From assembly GCA_037954235.1 (NCBI GenBank), contig JBBMOA010000018.1, positions 1,019,001 to 1,083,000 on the forward strand: 64,000 nucleotides of DNA. The letters are read 5' to 3'. The DNA is from Aulostomus chinensis. Taxonomy: Eukaryota; Chordata; Actinopteri; Syngnathiformes; Aulostomidae. How positions within the stretch are numbered: position 1 is the first letter of the stretch; every line of letters begins with the position of its first letter. The position numbers were made by a program, and so were the translations under genes. This document shows positions 22,428 to 35,363 of the stretch, in pieces. The notes under the pieces are model-generated. The model saw nothing but the letters and a program-made list of their open reading frames with translations, made no database searches and was not told where the DNA came from.

Positions 22428-25254
22428 CTGGCTGAAGTGTTCATTAACGACTACGCTCTTGTAGAGACGAGTCACAGTCACAACTACGTCATTTGAACCC
22501 GTTTTCTCTCTGAAATGAATACTTGTGGGGGGTTTTGTCACACTAATTTTAGTTGCAGCAATTTTTAATTTTGTCAAGATTGTCCATCAGAAGCTACATT
22601 TCATCCAGACCATAGGAAGCTTCTCATTTCCACATTCTGCCTTCAGGAGCATGTTTCCAGTGAAGATGGTCTCCGTCCAAACTTGTTTTGCGGTCTAATC
22701 ATCCAAGTTAAGTTTCCATAACAAGGAGGAGATGGATGAGAGTGAATCCAGCAACAACTGGGCTGATGAGAACAAATGGGGAGCCCGGTGATTCATTGTG
22801 AGGATGACACATCACATCCAAACACGGCAGCAGTCTATAATACAGAATGGCTTCAAACAGATGGGAAAGAGAACAGCTGTGTGTTTTAATTGGTCACACA
22901 TGTGATATCAAGCACGCAGCCCATCTAAAACTGTAAGGATGCTTCTCTCTGTTCAATTTTCTCAAAGATAATTTGGACGGATCGTTCACCACAAGGACTC
23001 AAACGCTGACTTTCTCCTATTTGATGTTCAGCCTCTGTAGACGCCCAGAGAACAATACCTGCTTCCTGTGTTTGGCTGAGAGGCAATCTGTCTCTGTGCC
23101 ATAAAACACTGTAACAAACCAAATATAACTGCACCGCTGAGTTGGGTTTTATGACAGCAGAGGTTACTGGAGAGAATTCATCACAGCATCATCCAGAGTG
23201 TGTCGACGTGTCGCTACACATTCAAGGAGACATCGGATGTGATGTGACAGAACTTTACAATTGATTGAACAAATACAACTATTCTTATCAGCCTCAGTGG
23301 AAAGTGGTCAGTGGTAGAAAATACAGAGTCTGACAATCAGTGTTCACGTCAGCTTATCTTACAAGATGATACCCGGATATTCACGCATTTCAAGTACTTT
23401 CAGAGCTCTTATCGTTTCATGCGTCGACTCATTTAAATATCCAATTAAATATCTTCTCAACTTGAGCAGGATTTCCACCAAAATGAGACTGGAAGTCCAG
23501 GAGCTTTCTGACGTGTTTGTGTGAGGCGTCAAACGTGGGTGAGAGGTTCCCAATGTCTTCAGAGGCGACCCCGGTGGCGCTCAGCTTCACGTCACACGCG
23601 CCAGCAGGCTCGTCTACACACGGCCACAATAAACTGATTTACAATTCACTACAACTGTGAGGTACCACCACTACAAATACTACCACTACCCCAGCCTGAC
23701 ACTGTGACCCCCAGGACCCTCGCTGAAGCCCACATTTCACCTTTGGGCCGGACACAGTCAACGTATCAGCAACAAAGCAGCGAGGCTGAAATCTGGCTGA
23801 GATTATTTAGCCGCCATTCGACGATGGTCTTGGACCCGACCTGAATGATCCCATCTGAGAGTCTCTTCTCGGCCGCGCAGGTGTGTTTCTCCATAGACGT
23901 CACAACTCGTCCAACAACTGCAACACTGAACGAGCCAAAACTCTCCAGGGAGGAGAAACCAGAGATCCAGGGGCAAAAACCCGGAGAAGTAGCCGGGTTT
24001 CCTCTGACGCCGGTTTAGCTGATCGTAAAATGCTTGAAGATCTCAGCAAACAAAGCATTATGCAAAACACATGCAATCAATCATTGAGAAGGCGGTTCAT
24101 ATTTTTTATCATTATTAACGGCCTTTGCCACGCGGTGAGGTCACCTCACCTCTCAGGAAAATTTACATCGTAAACAGCATGAATCATGGGGGTTGCAGGA
24201 AGGGTGCCGCTGCAGAAAAGAGTTTCCTTTATCATCATCATCAACCGCAACGGTTGAAAACTCGCCACCCACAGAGCTGCACAGAGATGAGACCCTCCCT
24301 CTGGTCATGTGATCCCTGAAGGGCGGTTTTAGGGTTTCTGTTGGTCCGTTACGGAGTCAGAAATGAAGAAAGTGGTGTCCAGCTTGTTGATAGCACAGTG
24401 ACGGAGATTTAACCCAAACAAGTGAAACTGAAACTCTGAGCTGACTAATTAACCTTCCCACTGCTGATCCCTTTTGACCCTCTGATTCTCACTTTCACAG
24501 TCAGTGAAGTAGAAACTTCTGTGACTTTGTTTGGAAAAGATTGATTTCACTTCTTGATTGCAAAAGTGCAGCCAGCAGCAGGATTCAGTCGTGTGCTTGT
24601 CACAGCTTCTCCAGGACGTTTGTCCACCAAGACACTGAATTGCTTTGACTCGAGGGGCAATGGAAGCATCCAGAGTCTGAGTTGCTGCGCAGGTTTAAAG
24701 CCAGGAAAAGATGTGTTTTTTAATCTTCACAAAACCTTCTTTTGCAAGACTTTGGCGAGCAGCCGAGCAGCTTTCCTGAGCAATTGCTAAATTATGATTC
24801 CTATGTGTAAATATAAGGTATGCATTATTTATATTTATGCATTATGAGCTTCTAATATGCCAAGGCATTTTGTTCAAATAGCTAAGCACGTGTTGATTGG
24901 ACAGTAATGCTATTAATGCTCCTGCGGCGGTCCCTGCTATTTGTGCACTTGGAAGGTGCCACCATAAATCATGATATTGCTCACGCAACTGCATCATGTT
25001 TAAAACATGAGGACGCAGGGAAGAGTTTGAAAAATATGTATTCAGCTACCGCCTCTCGGCACATAGAATAAGCTTTGGTAATTAGTTAAATGCTTTTGTA
25101 ATCATGCCTTTAGAATTATGGGTTCCTTTAGTTGTGCTCCATTATTAGCATTCATGCTGATATTGTAGTGGTTGTATTTGTGTTGTTGCATTTACTTGCT
25201 GGCTATATGACAGGAGTCGTGTCAGATTGAGTGACATCACCTCAAAGGTCATCC
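22428..25254. other. Gene-free stretch with candidate conserved block 24780-25215
   Basis: No gene supported. The block 24780-25215 is AT-rich and repeat-free, with many octamer or homeodomain-like cores (TATGCAT, ATGCATTAT, GTAATTAG, AATCATG), strongly reminiscent of vertebrate conserved non-coding DNA. At 24134-24150 an 8-bp perfect inverted repeat (GGTGAGGT, 1 nt, ACCTCACC) is present. Confidence 0.45.
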
Positions 25255-25312
25255 AACCCCTCCCTCTCCACACTAACCCCTCCCTCTCCACACAAACCCC
25301 TCCCTCCTCCTG
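25255..25312. repeat. 20-bp tandem repeat, about 2.8 copies
   Basis: The unit AACCCCTCCCTCTCCACACT is repeated with one or two changes, and the last copy is truncated. The tract is pyrimidine-rich. Confidence 0.9.
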
Positions 25313-27270
25313 TAATTACGGCACTCATTTGGTCTTTTTCCAACTCCCAAACATCTGTTGGTGTGCTACGAGTCCACAGTCCACACCAGTGTGTTAGGAC
25401 AGAAGAGTCCTGTCGCGTCGTACAAAAAACTGACAAAACTGTCATTGACATTTTGCCGTCGGAGAAGAAGAGTAAATCTCCGGATGACATCAGCAGCAGA
25501 GCCGGTGCAGGTGGAGGCGTCGCCGGTAGATGACCAGCTGTTCTGACACGTACAGGAAGTTAAAGCTAAAGAGTATTTAATGAGCTCTGTGTCCTTAATG
25601 CGGGCTATTTGTTTAAACAGGTCCTCATCGTTTGCTACCAACACAGCTACTAGTCTTCATGGGGTCCACATGACCACTGGCAGGACAACCATCATGACCC
25701 AGTCTAAACCTGAATGAACCCCCCTGCACCACAGCAGCCTCCCATTAAAGAGTACCAGTCTGATGATTAGCACTCATCAGGAATAACTGTCTTTAACATC
25801 AGCAGTCATGAGAACAGTTGAACGTCGAATATTTCCAGCAGATCGCAACATGATGAATATGTTCATCTCATCTCAACGGATCTGCATCCAAACATGGAAG
25901 AAATCTAATTTTCTTGGATGTTGTTGTAAACAATGCAACTCAAGCCAATCACAACTATTCCCCGAGTCCTCTTTTGTTCTATTCTATTCCTTTTGAAGGT
26001 CTCTAAATGCTGCTGTTGTGTGCGTAAACACAGCCAGTTCTGAAAGATGGGAGAGCGTCCTTGGAGAAGATCATCAGGAGAGAGAAAAACCGAGGATGCC
26101 TCCACCTCCTGTTGTTTGTCCGGGATGCCAAGCTCATGCTCAGCACGCCAGGCCCCATGCGGGTGCCCAGGCCGGCCGGAAAAGACAGAGCTCTTGGAAG
26201 ACTCGGGTCTGGTCGGAGCCAACATGGTGCTCCTGCCAGGCGGAGCAACTGTAGCCAGCGTCTGCTCGTGCATCTCTCCCCTTTAGCAGCCGGCACAGCG
26301 GACCTCAGGGAAAAGGATGCGACCATCAGGGGACCGCTGGTCCATCCGGGCTGAGCTTGAGGACAGAACCCTCGTGGCAGCGAGAGGGAGGGAGAGGGAG
26401 GGAGAGAGAGAGGTTCGCTCGCAGCCCTCTATCTTGTTTTACTCCCCCAACACCGATGTCTATTTTAAGCCAAACCACCCTGCTGCCTTTACAACTGATG
26501 CATTTTTAATTGTGATTCCTCGGTGGCCGTGGTGATATTAACAGTAGTGTTTCCTAAAATGATGGTCCCATTTACTACCAATCCCACTGCTTCCTGGGAG
26601 AGGAGCATTTTGGCCTGGAACTCGTGTTTCATGTTTGCTAAATCAGATTCACGTCAGACTTTTTCCCACCGCCTCGATTCCCCAGCCGGTTCAGGCTTCA
26701 CTATGTTTGGAAGAAAATCTGAGGAAGCCACAGCCACTGATTTTTAACTTTCAAAATCTGAAAACGCAACCAGTGAGACAAAGAGAAAGTCGATCTGAAC
26801 TCTAAATAGTGCCATCAAAACTCAAGTTTTTCTTACATTCTAAATGTAAAAGCCGGTTCCTGCAGTACATCCATGTTCTCCCCTGCCAGCTTCACACCGC
26901 TGCCACGCTCTCATTGGCTCCGTTGTCGGCAGTAATGAAAGCACTGACCAGCGGCTGGACGGTGGGAGCGGCTTGGATATACTTCACATTTTAAGGAAAA
27001 CAATCATGGTGAGGCAGACAGCACCAGCAAGCCCTATGCTAGCAACATGCTGCACGCTAAATGCGACAAACAAGTGGTCACACATGGTGGCAACAGCAGA
27101 AATGCAACTTTGCAGAGCAACTAAAGGACACGCCGACCTCTGTAGCGATCGTCTCAATACGACCGCAGCACTCGAACTGTTCTTGATCATTTGATTGACA
27201 CCCCGTTCTATCAGCTGAACCCTATTTCAACGATGGCTTTATCAGATATTTTAGATATTTTAAAGGCCTG
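25313..27270. other. Unannotated stretch with GC-rich, multi-frame open region
   Basis: Between 25905 and 26354 several frames on both strands are open together: 122 and 107 codons on the minus strand, and 78, 79 and 97 on the plus. This is what GC-rich DNA gives by chance, and no domain is recognisable. A purine tract of GAGG/GGGA units lies at about 26383-26413. The rest is unremarkable. Confidence 0.5.
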
Positions 27271-27440
27271 AGTGACAAATTCAACCGTCTGTGTTCCGGC
27301 AGCGGCACTTGAGCATTGCTCAGTCGGTGCTGAGTTTGAAAAACAGACTGAAGCAAAAATCCAGCAGAAACTCCATCCCATTTCTCCACACTGCCGCTGC
27401 TACGGCTACCAAGGTTGCACACAAGCCCCAGATTCTACAA
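27271..27440 (+). mobile_element. Dispersed repeat family B, copy A
   Basis: Shares ACAAATTCAACCGTCTGTGT and a diverged continuation with 38995-39140, roughly three quarters identical by eye. A shared frame of about 27 codons runs without indels (TNSTVCV, AAAL, SV, EF, KQT in both copies). Both may be remnants of an old mobile element. The family is unknown to me, and the second copy shows that this is not a unique gene. Confidence 0.55.
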
Positions 27441-29997
27441 CGGTGCTGCGTTGACACGTCCACATCTGTCAGGTGGGACAGCGGCGTTCATGACATCACC
27501 CCGGATGCACCCGAGTAAAAAGAGAGAGGAAACTAGCGATGGGAACTCGATCGATCAGCATTTTAGCAGGTTCAACCAGGTTAAACAATAAGGTTTGCTT
27601 TTCCAAACACTGTATTTTCTTCTCGTCTCATTTGCGCCATTGTACTCATCAGGATTGCAATGACGGAATATAAGGTCGCATTTAGCTGTTAAGCCTATCA
27701 CATTCTGTTCACGTGTTTCATATTCAAGCTCAAGAGTCTTTTTCTTTCGTCGTCATGGCTGAATAAGAGAAGCACTCAGTTATCAAGGTTAACGCCTGCT
27801 TACATCTGAGCCCCGTCATCACACACAAAAGAAACATTTCATACACCAGAGTAAAATGGAAAGTCAAAATGATGATCAGTGAGGATATTTAATCACACCC
27901 GAGCAAAGTGAAAATGAAAAGGAGCAACTGATGCGAGCAGCGGGGGAATCCTGGGATTGTTCTCTGCAAACACATTCAACATGTGTGTGTATTCTACCGA
28001 CGGCAGCTTGAAAATATGCATACATTTATATTTCTATCATGAAGTCCATCTCAGGGATGATGAGAATGCTGCAATTCATATGCACGCGAAAGGGGGAAAA
28101 AAAGCCCCAGAGGATGTGTGACACATGAAAACGAGCCACTTGTTTTGCTGCTTCTCTGACTTCTGAATTTGTGGGCGTTTTAGAGGAAAGCCTGATGAGA
28201 AAAGGAGCTAACGGAGGCTGCAAGCAATCACTCTCTCTGCAGCTGCTTGATGCGACTGATCGTCTCAGTGGGGATTTCACAACGCCTCAGCTGTGACCTG
28301 CACCTGACGGCTGGTTAAAGTCCACAGGAGACGGCATTTACAGAGTATCTAGCCTCTATCCCGACATATCTGAGGGAAACCAGATAAACAGGTGGCACAT
28401 AACCTTGAGGGGGATTTGTCAGTACAAACGTGGAGAATTGCAGTTAACAAAGACCGGGTCGTCACTGCAGCGGGCCACGGTAGACGTCTTTGAGGTGGCT
28501 GACGACACCGCGGGTCCGGCGACTGGGCTAACCTGTCTACAGCCACTGTGGAGGTTCTTTTCTGTCCGATGGCACTTATTCTGCTGGTTCAGTGACAGTT
28601 ATTTCATTTATGTAGCTTAACGCTACTTTGTGTAGCCTTCAGAATTCAGGTTGAACTCCTTTTCAGCTTCATTCCAGCGTGGCGGCACCAGATGTCGTGT
28701 ACAGCCTGAAAGATGCGTAACCTGAGCGGAGCGACGGTCGCTGGCGTGTGCCATCATCATCACAGAGAGAACATGCTTGTCATTGTACATGTACTGTACA
28801 TGCATCCTCTGAGCTAAGCACATGCCGTGTTCCAAACCAGCTCCAGAACTTCCATCAGCGTCACCCACATAATTTAGGGACCGTAGATGTTGTGATGGTG
28901 GAGAACGGCTCGCAGAGCGAGGCGGCGCGTGTAAACTCTCCACAGAGACGACCTCGGGCCTCCAGGAGCAACCACTGAGCCAGCGTGGTAGCGTACGTGC
29001 AGATAACCATGTAACCGTGAGCCCGTTGAGACATTTTGCAGCATGTTTCTGGCAACGAATCAGGGCGTTTTTAGTGAGACATCCCAACATTCCCGGCTGT
29101 TACTGAGTCATTCAGATTCATGAAGCGGTTTTTCTCTGCATGGCTTTGTAGAGGATCCTGAATTCAGAAAACATCAGGCTCACACTTGTCACTGGAGGAT
29201 ACTGGCGACCAGAGATTAACAACAGCTAAACTTTCATTGACAAACTCTCAGAGCATCACAGTATAATCCAAGTCACGCTGCACATCAAATAAACTTCCAG
29301 TGCCAGCGTCTCGCCAATGAGTGAGCTGGGAGGTGGGAGTGAAGCTGAATGAACGAGTTCATCGCGCCGACACCATCGAGTGTAGAAGCACTGAGTTCTG
29401 TAGTTCACGCTGAAACACTTGAGGCATCAACTGTGATTCCAGGTTGATTGACTGATTGATGTCAGGACGTTCTTGGTTCCAGCCTGCGTCTGCACATCGT
29501 TGGTGTTTTAAAGGCAGGAAACAGCCTGGTGGAGTTACAGATGAACTCCTCTGACCAGAATTGTGACCCAACAGGATCCAAATGGCTTTTTCCCTTTCAC
29601 CTCGACTTGAACACAGAAGGGTAAACCTGAAGTTCCTCGCTGACACGCAGCGTCAGTTTTATCTCTTTCAGCACGTTATTTTCCCTGTTTGCTTTATTTT
29701 AATGCCTCTGTGCTGTCAGTCAGATAAGACCTTTGCCACTGGAGCTGTGACAGTACATCTGAGGCAGATCAGCTTGTTTGTGAATGATAATACTGCAGCA
29801 TCATGTTTCACATTGATTCATTCTCAACGAGAGGCCGTATTATTTCTCATCGATCGCCTTTTCTTTATAAACAAAAGATGATATATAGGCTCAGTAATAG
29901 GAGGATTAAATTACATGGGCTGAAAATAAGCCGGATCGATAAAAATAAAAGTAATTTAGCACAATTCAGTTCAATCTGTTGTAGAAATCTGGGCCCA

Positions 29998-29999
<2 letters not shown>
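27441..29999. other. Gene-free stretch
   Basis: No gene supported. The largest frame is 28623-29090 minus (155 codons), low in complexity signal and without a recognisable domain, overlapped by plus-strand frames. A GTACATGTAC palindrome lies near 28787. No microsatellite is present. Confidence 0.5.
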
Positions 30000-30034
<35 letters not shown>

Positions 30035-30096
30035 CTGTGTGCGCGCGTGTGTGTGAGTGTGTGTGTGTGTGCGCACATGCCTGTGCGTGTGTGCGA
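30000..30096. repeat. (GT)n microsatellite with GC interruptions
   Basis: About 16 GT dinucleotides, then ATCTGTGTGCGCGCG and further GT/GC alternation. Alternating purine-pyrimidine tracts of this kind are prone to Z-DNA. Confidence 0.95.
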
Positions 30097-32065
30097 GCAG
30101 GTGAGGTGAGATGCTGCAGATGGGACCGAGTCACCGCTCCAGGCTTCGACTATTTCCATGTTTTACATCATCACCTTCCAGGTTATTAATGCAACCCGAC
30201 AGCCAAAGTTTGTCAGGTTTAACTAGTTGACAGAAAACTACTGATACTGCAGTAATGTTGTATCAGTCGACAGACAGTTGCAGCTGTTGATGAAACCCTC
30301 GCATCATCATGTTCCAAGTGTGGGCGGACTGGAATTAACATAACGGGGGAGCAGAAACAGATTCGCCGTCACGTCTCAACTGATACTAACCAGGTGTATG
30401 AATGCTGCAAGCATGAGGCAGACCCCCCCACCCCGCCGCCGCCACCCTCATCAGCACTGCTAGACCAAATGCTGTGACTCTCATTTGGGGCATTTGTTTG
30501 CCTGTGTGAAGAATAATGGCGGCAGGAGCAGGTGGAATATTGCTTCGGCAGCTTACCCATATGGATCCCAGAAGCTGCTTGCCAAGTCCAAACTCCACTT
30601 TTACAAGCACATCTGGAGCAGAATCTCCATATTAATTGCTAGTTAATGTGTTGACACACAACAAGGATGAATCCCTGAGAGACGGCGGTTGACCAGGCTC
30701 CTGCGGTCAGCAGGAGGGTGGCGGCGGCGGCGGCAGCGGCAGCGGCATCCTGCTTGAGAAGCAGAGGGGAGAGCCAAAGAGGCGGACAAAGGCACGACCA
30801 TATATGGCAGCTGAACGCCATCTGTCATCTCGCCTCTCTGTTGTTTTGACAGCTTTCAATATCCTTCGATGGCGGCGAACAGCTGAATGGCAGTAAAAGT
30901 TTGTGTGAGGATTTACGGCGTGAGATGCTCTCTCCAACACACCTGCATGTTTTACTGTTTAGTTTGGGTGTTTGAGCACAGCAGGCGGACGGAGTGTTAA
31001 ACGACTGAGGTGGCTCGCAGCTGGACAGGAGCCCTGGAAGGTGTCAGGGAAGACAGATATTTATCGTGCACTTTTTAAGATCTATGAACCGGACACTGGC
31101 CGGGACAGGAAGATGAACATGGTTGAGATGAAGCCGTATACTCCGCTAGAAGGGCTGGTCCAATCGACCGAGAAAAAGGCATGAAAATGAGTGAAAATAA
31201 AATAAAACCACCTCTCTCCATCACCTCTCTCCGTCATTGACCCTTTCAACACCACCTCCTGCCTTCAGCCTTTGCTCTGGGTCAGAGTTCACACTGTCCT
31301 CTTCACAGCACTGACAGTCTGACATTAAATAAATACATTTTGTAGGCTCAGAATTTTCTCCTTTGGCTGCCTGGAGCTGTAACATGACCAGCGGGACACG
31401 AGGAGCCTCTCACTGTTTCAAAGAGAGAAATGTAAACTTCAGCAACACGCCTACGTATACTGTCATTAGCAACCTGGAGGAAGCCAACACGGCAACTTAC
31501 AGGAAGTGTTTTATCCTGCCAGCCAAGCCGGAGACTTAACTTGTTCCACAACAGTCAGTAGCCGCCGAGTATGGAAGGGAAATTAACAGAAGGAAAAATT
31601 CCCAGAGATTTGCTGGAGGAGGTCGGTGGAGTGTAGAAGAATGTGAGAACTGTAGCCAACCATTAACGTGTGAATCCGAGCTGCTTTCTGTAGTAAAATC
31701 AGCAGCGAATTGATGTGTGAGGTGAATTTCGGGTCAAACACATCCAAGAGTGAAGCTACTGAATGTGTTGTGCTGCAGGTTGAGCGTCTCATCGGATGAG
31801 CGCTGGGTTGCATCGTCTACCTGGTCAGACAGAGACGTTCCAACCGGGAATGTTTATTGTCTTCTTCTTTGTGCAGCAGCAACTCAAAGCTGGACCAGAT
31901 GGTTTAGAAAGATTAATTGCAACATTGTGCATTCACTCATGCACATCGCCAGCTGATAGGAGTTTATTCTTACATTAGTATTTCAGAGCGATAACTCTCC
32001 CACTGCCTCTTCGAGGTAAAAATAATAGTTGTGTGGACGTGGATTAAACTGGATGATGGACGGGA
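30097..32065. other. Unannotated stretch with short GCC/GGC repeats
   Basis: A C-rich, GCC-containing patch at about 30422-30446 and a (GGC)n-(AGC) run at 30719-30748 are the only simple repeats. Frames over them are short (60-89 codons) and not convincing. The rest shows no gene. Confidence 0.55.
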
Positions 32066-32240
32066 CGTCTTTGGACAGTTCAGCTGTCGTTAGCCGTCCG
32101 CCTCCATTAGCATCAAGCTAAATATACGTGTCTGGCTCTTCCTGCATTCAGGAGTCACTAAGAAGTGACGCAGGAGGGAGCTTGAGACACTTGTACATAA
32201 GTGAGTACTGGAAAGGCAAAACACACGTTTTAGGGGGCGT
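32066..32240 (+). mobile_element. Dispersed repeat family C, fullest copy
   Basis: Shares TCAAGCTAAATATACG, GGAGTCACTAAGAAGTGA and GTGAGTACT with 44422-44572. It shares GTGAGTACT..AGGCAAAA..ACGTTTTAGGG with 22382-22415. I recall repeats of this type, with GCTAAATATAC and AGTCACTAAGAAGTGA, as common in teleosts. No coding capacity is seen and the class is unknown to me. Confidence 0.65.
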
Positions 32241-33409
32241 ATCACCATCATAAATCTCTTTCAATTACTTGGGAACCAGTAACGTGTTCTCGTGGCAGCA
32301 GGTTTTACTGCCTGGGAGCTAACAGCAACTAAACATCCTCCAGTATATCAGAACACATTGGTGAATAGGATCATTTGATAAGCAACACCACTGAAATGTG
32401 CCAGAACAAGAAAGCTGACTCTTCCTCTCTTTCTTCAGGTAAGACGATCCAAATGTGTGCAGAACGGGGTGACGTATCACTCTCAGGACCTTTAGGGGAC
32501 ATTTTCTGTCGTTCGCTCGATGATTTATCAGAATTCTTTTCTGACCATTTTGAGGGGAGCATGGGACGCGATGACTCAGCCTCTAACATGTCGTCGTGCC
32601 AGAGCTCCTTTGCAGCTGCTGCTAACTGCTATTGAAGCTAAAATGACTTTTTTGTGTGTCCCTTCATTTGCACATCAAAATCTAGAACAAGTTGAAATCT
32701 TCCTCCCGCCCCCACCTCCTCTGACGTCAGTGTTTATCCCGTAGAGCCTAATTCCAGCTGATAGCAGCGTCAGGCAGCACCTCAGCCTTCATCCCTCCCT
32801 CCTCATCTTGGAGATAGTCTCACGTCTCGCTGGGTTTGCTTTAGAAGGACCTCCTAATGAGAGATTTACTGTATGGAGATAATTACGGGGGAAGGCAACA
32901 TCTAGCGACGGCCTTAATGAGTGAGATAAGGGCTCCTCATCCCCCCTCCCTCTGACCCGTCATACCACAGAGATGCTCGTGGTCGCAGACAGTCGGCTCG
33001 AAAAACTCTGAGGTTACACAGACGATGAGTGGAGGTACATCTATGAGGGTGCAAATCAAAACAGAACGGACAAAAACAAAGCTCCCCTGCACGTCTGCAG
33101 TCAGCAGCCACCTGGCCGATGACGGGGGACGTGAGTGAGCAGAATCAGGAGCGCGTGCTATTGTTCATTGCTTCAGAGAGGTAGCTGGCGAGGAGGTAGC
33201 CACGGTGCGATGATGAGAGCGGCCCCTCTGGAGACAAGCATCCGCGCACTGGCACAGGAGCTAATACAGACTTTCATTAGGACGCACACTTCAACACACT
33301 GTCATAGTATTTACAGTCTCACACTGGGGAAACAAATAAACTGTGTGATTAACAAGTTTTCCTGATGCCTGGCGCTTCGCTGCGCGCACATTGGAGTGCC
33401 ACCTCACCG
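32241..33409. other. Unannotated stretch, no gene seen
   Basis: Short overlapping frames only. 32830-32930 is AT-rich with GATTTACTG and TAATGAG motifs and might belong to a conserved element. No repeat was recognised. Confidence 0.45.
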
Positions 33410-33454
33410 ACTTAATGATTCTTAATGGTTTCTTAATGACTTCTTAATGACTTC
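33410..33454. repeat. Short TTCTTAATGR tandem repeat, 4 copies
   Basis: Four copies of an approximately 12-bp unit around CTTAATGA. The repeated TTAATGA gives clustered homeodomain-type cores. Confidence 0.85.
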
Positions 33455-34129
33455 ATCAGGAAGATCCTGCAACAGCACATTCTGACGAGCGGGAGCCGCC
33501 CCCCCGAGACCCCGGATCACGCCACAGCGCTAACCCCCCTTCAGTTTTCTGCTCAAATAACACACACTTTAAATCTGCTTATCTGAGACAGAATCTTTGA
33601 CTTGGATGACACGAGCATTTGATCCGTGGTTAACTACGGGGATCTGTGATGTAATGTATTGTGAAAGCGTGCGAGCTGGAGTGTGGGAATGCACTAAAAG
33701 GCAAATGGGGATGTCCACCTAGGTTGTGGGCAAATGCAGTCACATCAAACTAATCTCAGAACATTGGAGTGACATCTAGTGTTGTGTAACCAGAATTAAA
33801 CGGCATTGTGTGAGGGTATCTAGGAAACCCATTTGGTCGCATTCAGCGTGATGCAAGAGGGAAGCAGTCAGAGCCCCGGAGAGCTCAGTAATTGTAGAAT
33901 TTCATTTTAGCAGGACGGAGGAAGAAAATGACGCTCAAAACAACTGAGGGAAGGGAACAAACTGTGGTCAGCAGCCAACGCTCCCCGGAACATGTAATGA
34001 CACCAAATTTTCTGGGTCACGTCAATGTCAGTGAGCAACAAATAGTTGGAAGAACAGCGCGAGCCGTAGATGCCACTCTCAGCCAGAGGAAGGAAGTCAA
34101 GTTTGCAAATTATCATTCTATCTGCGCCA
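33455..34129. other. Unannotated flank of the long inverted repeat
   Basis: Mixed DNA without an evident gene. Two overlapping opposite-strand frames of 68-69 codons (33907-34134) show no recognisable domain. Confidence 0.5.
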
Positions 34130-34313
34130 GTTGAAAGCTCAGGGCTCTTTTCATCTAGGCCATGTTCAACAGGATTAAAAGAGAAGCTCGCCTTTCTTTG
34201 AACAAATTCCTAATTATTTTGATAAAACAAAAGTTAATTAGCCAGTGAGCCAATTATGATTGTCGGCCTCCTTAAAACACAGTTGAGAATCCAAAAGACG
34301 CGAATGAAAACAG
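34130..34313 (+). repeat. Left arm of 184-bp inverted pair, CNE-like
   Basis: The reverse complement of this arm matches 35180-35363 over 184 bases with 7 mismatches and no indels. It contains homeodomain-type TTAATTAG, a TCF/LEF-like CTTTGAAC at 34196-34203 and GATAAAAC. The outer flanks (GCGCCA on the left, ACCGGC on the right) show no target-site duplication, and the sequence does not look like a transposon end. It reads like a conserved regulatory element present twice in opposite orientation, which is my inference. Confidence 0.92.
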
Positions 34314-35179
34314 GGTGAAGAAAGTAGAGCGAACCGAAGGGTCACACTGTACATCAGGCATCAGGAAACACATTAAACAACTGGTTAACAAATTGTATCA
34401 GCAGGGAGGCGTGACTGCACGGCAAATTAAGCCCGTCCTGATGGATGTCCTCTTTACGGGTTGTGGACGGGGGCTGAAGGGCCGTGGAGAGAGGACGAGA
34501 CTTCAGCCAAGCACTTAAAAAAATGATGCTTAACCGGCCGTGTCCGCCGCGACCAGGACGAAAGGTGATTCCAAAGTTCTTTTCCTGCGTTCAGAGAAAC
34601 CTGTGTTTATACCCCTCCTCCAACAGAAATGTACTGTCATGTAATGTCTTAGATTGCAGACAGGAGGTGGGTGTGGTTCGGACCGTACCAAGAACTTCGT
34701 TTGGTCACATAACAAACATCAAACTTTGGGGGTGCTGATGCGGTATGAAATCGTCTCTGTCAGAGGTGGACGAAGTGAACACACACACACACACTTGTGT
34801 AGTAACCAGTTCGCGAGCGTAAGAGCTCACTGGTGTGCGGCGAAGGGAACCGGCCGTGGCGTAGGGTGCACACAGCCCTGACACACGTGTGCATCAGGCT
34901 TTAGCACTCAGAAAGAACCTCGACCCTCAGTGGTTTTGGTGTGAACCAGAAACACCTTCAAACAGGCGTGACAGTGCACAGTCGCCTGCCTGTTCGAGCT
35001 CCCTGTTCATTTTATTTTTACACTTTTTATTTTTCTAGCACGTTTCCTGGAGTGAAACTGTGCCATTTTGTGTAGCAATATGAAAAACAGAGAAATATTC
35101 TTTGGGCATGAATATGGGTTACGCGTTGTTTTTAGGGATTCGGTTTGGCTTTACTTTGTTTGAACTTGGTGAATTTGCT
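34314..35179. other. 866-bp spacer between inverted arms
   Basis: No transposase or other protein is recognisable. The longest frames are 67-84 codons (34315-34518, 34484-34738, both plus). A short (AC)n run lies at about 34780-34795. The AT-rich right part (34990-35170) contains TTTTATTTTTAC runs. Confidence 0.7.
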
Positions 35180-35363
35180 CTATTTTCATTCACGTCTTTT
35201 GGATTCTCAACTGTGTTTTAAGGACGCCGACAATCATAATTGGCTCGCTTGCTAATTAACTTTTGTTTTATCAAAATAATTAAGAATTTGTTCAAAGAAA
35301 GGCGAGCTTCTCTTTTAATCCTGTTGAACATGGCCTAGATGAAAAGAGCCCTGAGCTTCCAAC
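35180..35363 (-). repeat. Right arm of 184-bp inverted pair, CNE-like
   Basis: The reverse complement corresponds base for base to 34130-34313 at about 96% identity. The mismatches are scattered substitutions. Similarity stops abruptly at both ends of each arm. Confidence 0.92.

Noticed and set aside
25905..26354. Several simultaneous open frames on both strands
   Set aside because: GC-rich DNA lowers stop frequency in all frames, and none shows a family signature.
28623..29090. 155-codon minus-strand frame
   Set aside because: No recognisable domain, and plus-strand frames overlap. Consistent with chance at this GC content.
34130..35363. Autonomous DNA transposon with 184-bp terminal repeats
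   Set aside because: No transposase in the 866-bp interior and no target-site duplication outside the arms. A non-autonomous element is not fully excluded.
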